Assembly: GCA_964411505.1 (NCBI GenBank)
Contig: CAYPLH010000092.1
Location: 1-11,154, forward strand
Origin: CAYPLH01 sp964411505
Lineage (GTDB): Bacteria > Bacillota > Clostridia > CAYPLH01 > DUMO01
DNA: 11,154 nucleotides
Reading direction: 5' to 3'
The notes under the pieces: model-generated
Databases searched by the model: none
Told to the model about the DNA's origin: nothing
Seen by the model: only the letters and a program-made list of their open reading frames with translations
Shown here: in pieces, positions 6,671-11,154 of the stretch
Layout: the number at the start of each line of letters is the position of its first letter
Position numbering within the stretch: position 1 is the first letter of the stretch
Program-made: the position numbers and the translations under genes

Positions 6671-7776
6671 AAGCTCAATATCAAAAGTTAAAAAATGAAA
6701 TTGATGAGGCTGTCCTTGGAGTAATGGAGAGAGCTCAATTTATTTCAGGTCCTGAAGTAAAACAGCTTGAAGGCGAACTGGCGGAGTACGTAGGCGTGAA
6801 ACACTGTATTACTTGTGCCAATGGCACGGATGCTATGGAATTAGTGCTTTTGGCTTGGGGTATCTGTGAAGGTGATGCGGTATTCGTTCCCACTTTTAGC
6901 TTTATGTCCACGGCTGAAGTAGTCGCATATCTGGGGGCGCAGCCGGTTTACGTTGACATAGACGAGGACACTTATAACATTGATCCAGCAAAGCTGTACC
7001 AGACTATAGAACAAACAATAAAAGGGGGTAAATTTAAACCAAAAGCGATTATCCCCGTGGACCTTTTTGGATTACCATCAGATTACGAGAGAATTATTCC
7101 AATTGCTGAAAAGTATGGGCTAAAGGTTTTGGAAGATGGCGCACAAGGATTTGGGGGGTCTATAAACGGCAAAAAAGCTTGTAGTTTTGGTGATGCGGCA
7201 ACCACGTCATTTTTCCCTGCAAAACCATTGGGGTGCTATGGTGATGGTGGGGCAATCTTCACAAATGATGACGAGTTGGCTTCCCTAATCAGATCCTTTG
7301 CAGTCCATGGTAAAGGCCAGGGGAAGTATGACAATGTGCGAATAGGGCGCAACTCAAGGCTGGACACCATTCAGGCTGCAGTTCTTTTAGTGAAGCTGAA
7401 GGCATTTAGGGAATATGAATTGGATGCTGTTAACAAAGTGGCTGCTAAATACACAGCACAACTGAAAAGTTTAGTTGAAACACCAATCGTGCCGGAAAGT
7501 TATTATTCAAGTTGGGCACAATATACAATACGGCTTGGAAATGAAGAGAAAAGAGATAATCTTCAGGCAAAACTCAAAGAAGCTGGAATTCCCTCTATGG
7601 TTTATTATCCACGGCCGTTGCATTTACAGACAGCTTTTAGTTATTGCGGCCACAAAGAAGGAGACTTTCCGGTGGCCGAAAATGCAAGTAAGTGTGCGTT
7701 GAGCTTACCGATGTTTACAAATTACGCGGATATCACTATTAATAGGATCTGTAGCGAAGTTAAGAAAAACTTGTAA
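6652..7776 (+). CDS. wbpE: DegT/DnrJ/EryC1 PLP aminotransferase, WbpE/WlbC type
   Basis: Sugar-nucleotide 3-aminotransferase expected to convert the 3-keto product of the preceding oxidoreductase to a 3-amino sugar using glutamate and PLP. At 374 aa it has normal length. Fold-type-I features: FISGPEVKQLEGELAEYVG (30-48), CANGTDAMELVLLA (55-68, phosphate-binding start), TFSFMSTAEV (81-90), VLEDGAQGFGG (159-169, D162 for the PLP ring nitrogen, Q165), and TTSFFPAKPLGCYGDGGAIF (184-203) with K191 as the Schiff-base lysine. GRNSRLDTIQAAVLLVKL and YYPRPLHLQTAF follow. The wording of these motifs is close to the WbpE/WlbC subgroup. An AGAGG (6634-6638) lies 13 bases upstream, and the start overlaps the previous gene, indicating coupling. 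Base composition is richer in G+C here than in the flanking glycosyltransferases. High confidence for family, good confidence for the step. Confidence 0.9.
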   Translation: MEFRDLKAQYQKLKNEIDEAVLGVMERAQFISGPEVKQLEGELAEYVGVKHCITCANGTDAMELVLLAWGICEGDAVFVPTFSFMSTAEVVAYLGAQPVYVDIDEDTYNIDPAKLYQTIEQTIKGGKFKPKAIIPVDLFGLPSDYERIIPIAEKYGLKVLEDGAQGFGGSINGKKACSFGDAATTSFFPAKPLGCYGDGGAIFTNDDELASLIRSFAVHGKGQGKYDNVRIGRNSRLDTIQAAVLLVKLKAFREYELDAVNKVAAKYTAQLKSLVETPIVPESYYSSWAQYTIRLGNEEKRDNLQAKLKEAGIPSMVYYPRPLHLQTAFSYCGHKEGDFPVAENASKCALSLPMFTNYADITINRICSEVKKNL

Positions 7777-7814
7777 TACTCTTAATAACATTACGAACAC
7801 ACAAACGATATTTG

Positions 7815-7851
7815 CCTTTGGTAATAATTTATATCAATTAAAGCAAAGGAG
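7815..7851 (+). promoter_or_regulatory. Ribosome-binding site with possible sequestering hairpin
   Basis: The only sizeable gap between recognised genes (80 bases, 7777-7856) ends in a strong AAAGGAG (7845-7851) five bases before ATG 7857. CCTTTG (7815-7820) can pair with CAAAGG (7844-7849), and inside it TAAT (7822-7825) can pair with ATTA (7837-7840). The pairing would cover most of the ribosome-binding site. Stability is modest and chance pairing in AT-rich DNA is possible. No promoter or terminator is convincing in this gap. Confidence 0.3.
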
Positions 7852-7856
7852 AATTT

Positions 7857-8990
7857 ATGATTATATTGTTTTTAGCGAATGCGGGAAGCATACATACCGT
7901 GAGATGGGTCAATGCACTAGCAGCAAGAGGTCACACCGTTCATTTAGTGCATAAATGCGATGATAGACCAAAAGATAATGCTATCGACAATCGTGTTATT
8001 CTCCATTCATTGAAGTATTCAGGCAAGAAAAGTTATCTGCTCAACTCGTTGCGACTGAAGCAATTGCATCAGAAGATTAATCCAGATATTTGTAATGCAC
8101 ACTATGCAAGCGGCTATGGTTTGCTGGCAAGAGCAGCAGGAATTAAGCCACTTGTTTTGTCAGTATGGGGAAGTGATGTTTACGATTTCCCCTATAGGAG
8201 CATAATGCATAAACGCATAATAGTGAAAAATTTGCAATATGCTGACCAGATTGCATCTACAAGTATAAGCATGGCAGATCAAGTCCGGAAACTTCTGAAC
8301 GACAGAGATAAGGAGATCAGCGTTACTCCGTTCGGTGTTGATATTAATAAATTTGCAAGAAATTTCCCGAACGCTAAATGTGATAAGAAAATTGTTATCG
8401 GCAATATTAAAACATTATCGCCCAAATATGGAATTGATGATTTTATCAAGGCAATAAAAATCTTACGAGAAAACTTGATTAGGGATGGAAAAGATGAAGT
8501 CGCATATTCAGTCGTTGTAGACATTTATGGAGATGGGCCACTTAAGATAGAGTTAGAAGGTCTCATAAGCAATTTCGGGCTTCAAGAAATCATTAGCCTT
8601 AAGGGGAGAATCCCAAACGATGTGGTCCCGGGGGTACTACAGGATTTTGATATTTTTTGCGCTACAAGCGTTTATGAAAGTGAAAGTTTTGGAGTGGCAG
8701 TAGTCGAAGCCATGTCCATGAGTCTTCCTGTAGTAGCCACTAATGTGTCTGGTTTTCGTGAAGTCGTAGATAATGGAATAACCGGTATAGTTGTAGAGAA
8801 AGGTCAGCCGGAGGCAATAGCTGAGGCATTAAGGAAATTGGTTATAGATAAAGAATTGCGATTAAAATATGGACAAAACGGGAGAAAGAAAGTTGAGAAG
8901 CTATATAATTGGGATGAAAATGTAAAGACAATGGTTAATATTTATCAAACTGTGATTAATTCTTGTTTGTCAGTTGGGGAAAACAGATAG
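7857..8990 (+). CDS. Glycosyltransferase family 4 (E-x7-E type)
   Basis: A 377 aa GT-B glycosyltransferase, expected on the cytoplasmic face, adding one sugar to the growing lipid-linked oligosaccharide. The N-terminal half starts directly with a strand, IILFLANAGSIHTVRWVNAL (2-21), followed by DICNAHYASGYG (77-88) and SVWGSDVYDFP (102-112), typical of the subgroup that includes many capsule transferases. The donor-binding half has VTPFGVDINKF (156-166), IYGDGPL (223-229), LKGRIPNDVVP (248-258), and the classical E-x7-E loop ESFGVAVVE (E276, E284) followed by PVVATNVSGFREVV. The start has an AAAGGAG five bases upstream, the best ribosome-binding site in the window. It ends six bases before the next glycosyltransferase start. 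Sugar specificity is not readable. Confidence 0.92.
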   Translation: MIILFLANAGSIHTVRWVNALAARGHTVHLVHKCDDRPKDNAIDNRVILHSLKYSGKKSYLLNSLRLKQLHQKINPDICNAHYASGYGLLARAAGIKPLVLSVWGSDVYDFPYRSIMHKRIIVKNLQYADQIASTSISMADQVRKLLNDRDKEISVTPFGVDINKFARNFPNAKCDKKIVIGNIKTLSPKYGIDDFIKAIKILRENLIRDGKDEVAYSVVVDIYGDGPLKIELEGLISNFGLQEIISLKGRIPNDVVPGVLQDFDIFCATSVYESESFGVAVVEAMSMSLPVVATNVSGFREVVDNGITGIVVEKGQPEAIAEALRKLVIDKELRLKYGQNGRKKVEKLYNWDENVKTMVNIYQTVINSCLSVGENR

Positions 8991-8995
8991 CAAAT

Positions 8996-10162
8996 ATGGA
9001 TAAAATCGCTATGTATACAACCAATAGGCTGTTTGAAGGCCGGCAAAGTGGTGGGACCAAACGCTTTACAGAGCTTTATTATGGGTTACGAAGATTAGGC
9101 ATTGATGTTGACTTATATTGTGGAGATGCTCCGGAAGTATTAGTAGCAAAAAATATTGAAGCATATGCACTTAAGAGCCTGAAACGAAGCCAAAGCCTTT
9201 TTATCCCAACAGAGTTAAAAAACTACTTTTCCAATATAAAGAATATTCGGAAAATTAAGAAAAAAGCATATAACAAAGTCATAGTTTTTGATGTCCCAAC
9301 AGCAATTAGTCTTTCCATTTCCAGAGTAAGGCATATTCAACTGTTTATAAGGCAGAACTTATTAGAATATAGAATGATATCTTTGCAAGAGAGAACAAAT
9401 TCTCAATTGGTAAGGATTTTTTATGGATGGCTTTTAAAAGTTAGTGAGAGCATTTGTCTTATTTCCGCAGAACATATTATTATACAATGCATGTATGACT
9501 ATGATGCTTTACTTAAGCGACATAAAATAATCAAACATATTATTGTAAAAAAAACGACAATACAAATCAATAATGTTAACCCGTCTTGGATTGTTGAAAT
9601 GTCGAAAGCAGATTCTCCGTTATGGTCCGAAGAGATGCTGAGCTCGTATTCAGACAAATTGTTAATAGGGTATGTTGGAAATTTTGGTGACGAAAGAAAA
9701 GGACATCGAATATTTGTAGAGGCAATTAGGGTGTTGATTGATGATGGGCTAAGGATTAATGCAGTTTTGGTAGGGGACGGTAAACTGCTTGAGGTATATA
9801 AAGCGGAGTGTAAAGATTATCAGAGCATTTCATTTCTCGGTAGGTTGGATAATCCTTTGCCGGTTATGAGAGCCTGTGATTTGATAGTGGTACCATCGAT
9901 GGCTGATTCCTGCCCTAATACTGTTATGGAAGCCCTGTATAATGAAACACCTGTTATTGGGACGAAATCAGGTGGGATTCCTGAAATATTGAATGATGAA
10001 ATGGCTTTGTTTGAGAATAATGCTAATTCTTTAGCAGAGAAAATAGTCGAATTATCGCACAAGGGAAATTTGCTAAAATTAAAAGAAAAACAAAAAACAA
10101 GGAAAGCTGAGCTAACATTTGAATGGTCTGAGAAAATTTATCAGCATTTAGGTTTGAGTTGA
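8996..10162 (+). CDS. Glycosyltransferase family 4 (D-x7-E variant)
   Basis: A 388 aa predicted GT4 enzyme for polysaccharide assembly. Its N-terminal acceptor domain (RLFEGRQSGGTKRFTELY, about 11-28) is divergent, while the C-terminal donor domain is clear: GYVGNFGDERKGH (225-237), VLVGDGKLL (257-265), FLGRLDNPLPVM (280-291), and DSCPNTVMEALYNETPVIG (304-322), ending in GGIPEIL. The first Glu of the E-x7-E loop is Asp304, with E312 as the second; a D is seen in other GT4 members. ATG 8996, six bases past the previous stop, is preferred; an in-frame TTG at 8963 would add 11 residues overlapping the previous gene with no family-like sequence. No good Shine-Dalgarno is near 8996 (a GGGG lies 16 bases upstream), so coupling to the previous gene is likely. 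Specificity unknown. Confidence 0.88.
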   Translation: MDKIAMYTTNRLFEGRQSGGTKRFTELYYGLRRLGIDVDLYCGDAPEVLVAKNIEAYALKSLKRSQSLFIPTELKNYFSNIKNIRKIKKKAYNKVIVFDVPTAISLSISRVRHIQLFIRQNLLEYRMISLQERTNSQLVRIFYGWLLKVSESICLISAEHIIIQCMYDYDALLKRHKIIKHIIVKKTTIQINNVNPSWIVEMSKADSPLWSEEMLSSYSDKLLIGYVGNFGDERKGHRIFVEAIRVLIDDGLRINAVLVGDGKLLEVYKAECKDYQSISFLGRLDNPLPVMRACDLIVVPSMADSCPNTVMEALYNETPVIGTKSGGIPEILNDEMALFENNANSLAEKIVELSHKGNLLKLKEKQKTRKAELTFEWSEKIYQHLGLS

Positions 10163-10171
10163 CATATTAGA

Positions 10172-10222
10172 GTAGCAATCGGCTACACTATGTGGAAATG
10201 TAGTATGACTCGAGATTGTCAT
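10172..10222 (+). other. Two small hairpins in the gap before the polymerase gene
   Basis: GTAGC (10172-10176) pairs with GCTAC (10182-10186) around a 5-base loop, and ATGAC (10205-10209) pairs with GTCAT (10218-10222) around an 8-base loop. Neither stem exceeds five base pairs and no T-run follows, so these are not convincing terminators. They may be chance. Confidence 0.2.
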
Positions 10223-10231
10223 GAGAAGAGA

Positions 10232-11154
10232 ATGAAAAAAATATCCAAATTTGTATGGGCTATGCTATTCATATATCTGCTATTTGCCCTAAACCCCAGT
10301 TTAAGAATACATTCAATGTTTTGGTATTCAATAACGGTGTTGACATCACTATCGCTGTTGATAAACGTTTTTTCTATAGGCAGATTCAAAATGAATCAGT
10401 ATACTTGGTGGCTTATCATCTTTATTGTTTGGTGTGGTCTATCAGTTTATTGGGCTCTTAGCCAGGATACTGCACTTTTATCCATTAAAACTACCATAGC
10501 GCAAATAATTATTCTCGTGCCTTTATCAATGTTAATAAGAAATAGAAAAGAATTTAATATAGTTCTAAAAGTATTAGCTGGCTCAATCACTGTTACTTTA
10601 TTTTTCTTAATGCTCATTGTTGACAAAAGTACAATAGGGCAGACAAGACTATCTGCTGAATTATGGAACGCAAACAGCATTGGGATTATGGCTGGTATAT
10701 CGGTTTTGATATATGTATATCAAATAACAAGAGTAAAACCGGCTATTAAAATAATATACATGATTATCATTTCGTTTTCTGTTTGGACCGTTTTATTTTC
10801 CGGATCTCGAAAAGGTCTTTTTATCTTAGTCGCCGGTGTCGCTTTGTATTACTATTTGAATTCCCAAAGTAAGAATATTAGAACTGTTTTAGTAGTTAGT
10901 GCCCTAGTATTTTTTTCATATTATTCGATTATGAATATTTCTACACTATATGCAGTGTTGGGGATTCGGGTCGAGAAAATGATATCCTCGTTTACAGGAA
11001 CAGGTTTGGGGGATAGTAGCACAGAAACCCGCATAAATATGGCCAAATGGGGATTGTTGTGGTTTAAGGAGCAACCATTGATTGGTTACGGGGCGAATAA
11101 TTACAGATTATTATATTCTCTTGTTGGAAGAAATACATATGCTCATAATAATTA
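10232..11154 (+). CDS. Wzy/O-antigen-ligase-like membrane polymerase (3' end outside window)
   Basis: The frame from ATG 10232 stays open to the last base (307 codons and two bases). It encodes a strongly hydrophobic protein with many membrane segments, such as FVWAMLFIYLLFAL (7-20), WWLIIFIVWCGLSVYWAL (59-76), IAQIIILVPLSML, ITVTLFFLMLIV and VLVVSALVFFSYYSI. Signatures of the Wzy_C/O-antigen ligase superfamily are a cytoplasmic-side GSRKGLF after a hydrophobic segment, and near the window end a large-loop sequence with PLIGYGANNYR and YAHNN, matching the family's G-x-G-x-N ... HN pattern. It would polymerise lipid-linked repeat units on the outer face of the membrane, or ligate them to an acceptor. 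MKKISKF at 10232 is chosen; in-frame ATGs at 10190 and 10205 would add charged residues and look less natural. The upstream ribosome-binding region is only purine-rich (GAGAAGAGA). Polymerase versus ligase cannot be settled from this portion. Confidence 0.85.
   Translation, partial: MKKISKFVWAMLFIYLLFALNPSLRIHSMFWYSITVLTSLSLLINVFSIGRFKMNQYTWWLIIFIVWCGLSVYWALSQDTALLSIKTTIAQIIILVPLSMLIRNRKEFNIVLKVLAGSITVTLFFLMLIVDKSTIGQTRLSAELWNANSIGIMAGISVLIYVYQITRVKPAIKIIYMIIISFSVWTVLFSGSRKGLFILVAGVALYYYLNSQSKNIRTVLVVSALVFFSYYSIMNISTLYAVLGIRVEKMISSFTGTGLGDSSTETRINMAKWGLLWFKEQPLIGYGANNYRLLYSLVGRNTYAHNN

Noticed and set aside
8963..8995. TTG start for the third glycosyltransferase
   Set aside because: It would overlap the previous gene with 11 residues lacking family similarity; ATG 8996 gives a natural N-terminus.
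10163..10231. Rho-independent terminator between glycosyltransferase and polymerase genes
   Set aside because: Stems are only five base pairs and no T-run follows; the operon probably continues.
10255..10461. 68-codon + strand ORF over the start of the polymerase gene
   Set aside because: Out of frame with the longer hydrophobic frame starting at 10232, which carries family motifs; no ribosome-binding site or recognisable domain.
10447..10680. 77-codon antisense ORF
   Set aside because: Lies opposite the polymerase coding frame, with no family resemblance; typical chance ORF.

Overview
The window is a stretch of a surface-polysaccharide (capsule, exopolysaccharide or O-antigen-like) biosynthesis operon. 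All recognised genes lie on the + strand. The DNA is AT-rich, several start codons have purine-rich Shine-Dalgarno sites (AGGAGG, AAAGGAG, AAAGGG), one gene starts with TTG, and spacing is tight. This fits a low-GC Gram-positive lineage such as Clostridia/Negativicutes. That assignment is inference: there is no rRNA, tRNA or lineage marker here.

Layout. Positions 1-66 hold the last codons of an unidentified upstream gene. Then follow a WbuB-like family-4 glycosyltransferase (83-1375); a CelD/FemAB-like GNAT acyltransferase gene broken by one in-frame TAA (1411-2526); a WbpA-type UDP-N-acetyl-hexosamine 6-dehydrogenase (2504-3817); a divergent NodB-fold (polysaccharide deacetylase-like) protein (3830-4564); a CarB-like ATP-grasp ligase (4603-5679); a WbpB/WlbA-type Gfo/Idh oxidoreductase (5666-6670); a WbpE/WlbC-type PLP aminotransferase (6652-7776); two more GT4 glycosyltransferases (7857-8990, 8996-10162); and the start of a Wzy/O-antigen-ligase-like membrane protein that runs off the window (10232-11154).

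How the genes fit. The WbpA, WbpB and WbpE types together are the known route from UDP-GlcNAc to a UDP-2-acetamido-3-amino-2,3-dideoxy-hexuronic acid. The usual next enzyme, the hexapeptide acetyltransferase WbpD, is not in the window. Instead a GNAT enzyme, a cytoplasmic NodB-fold protein and an ATP-grasp ligase share the operon, so the 3-amine or the carboxylate may receive an unusual substituent (hypothesis). Three GT4 enzymes would assemble the repeat unit and the Wzy-like protein would polymerise or transfer it.

The clearest anomaly is the GNAT gene. The frame after the stop at 2338-2340 stays open for 61 codons, carries the conserved C-terminal R-G-x-E-x-Y-K motif of this family, and overlaps the next gene by 23 bases. 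The gene therefore looks recently inactivated by a single nonsense change, or the base is a sequence error. No promoter, strong terminator, mobile element, CRISPR array or RNA gene was recognised.
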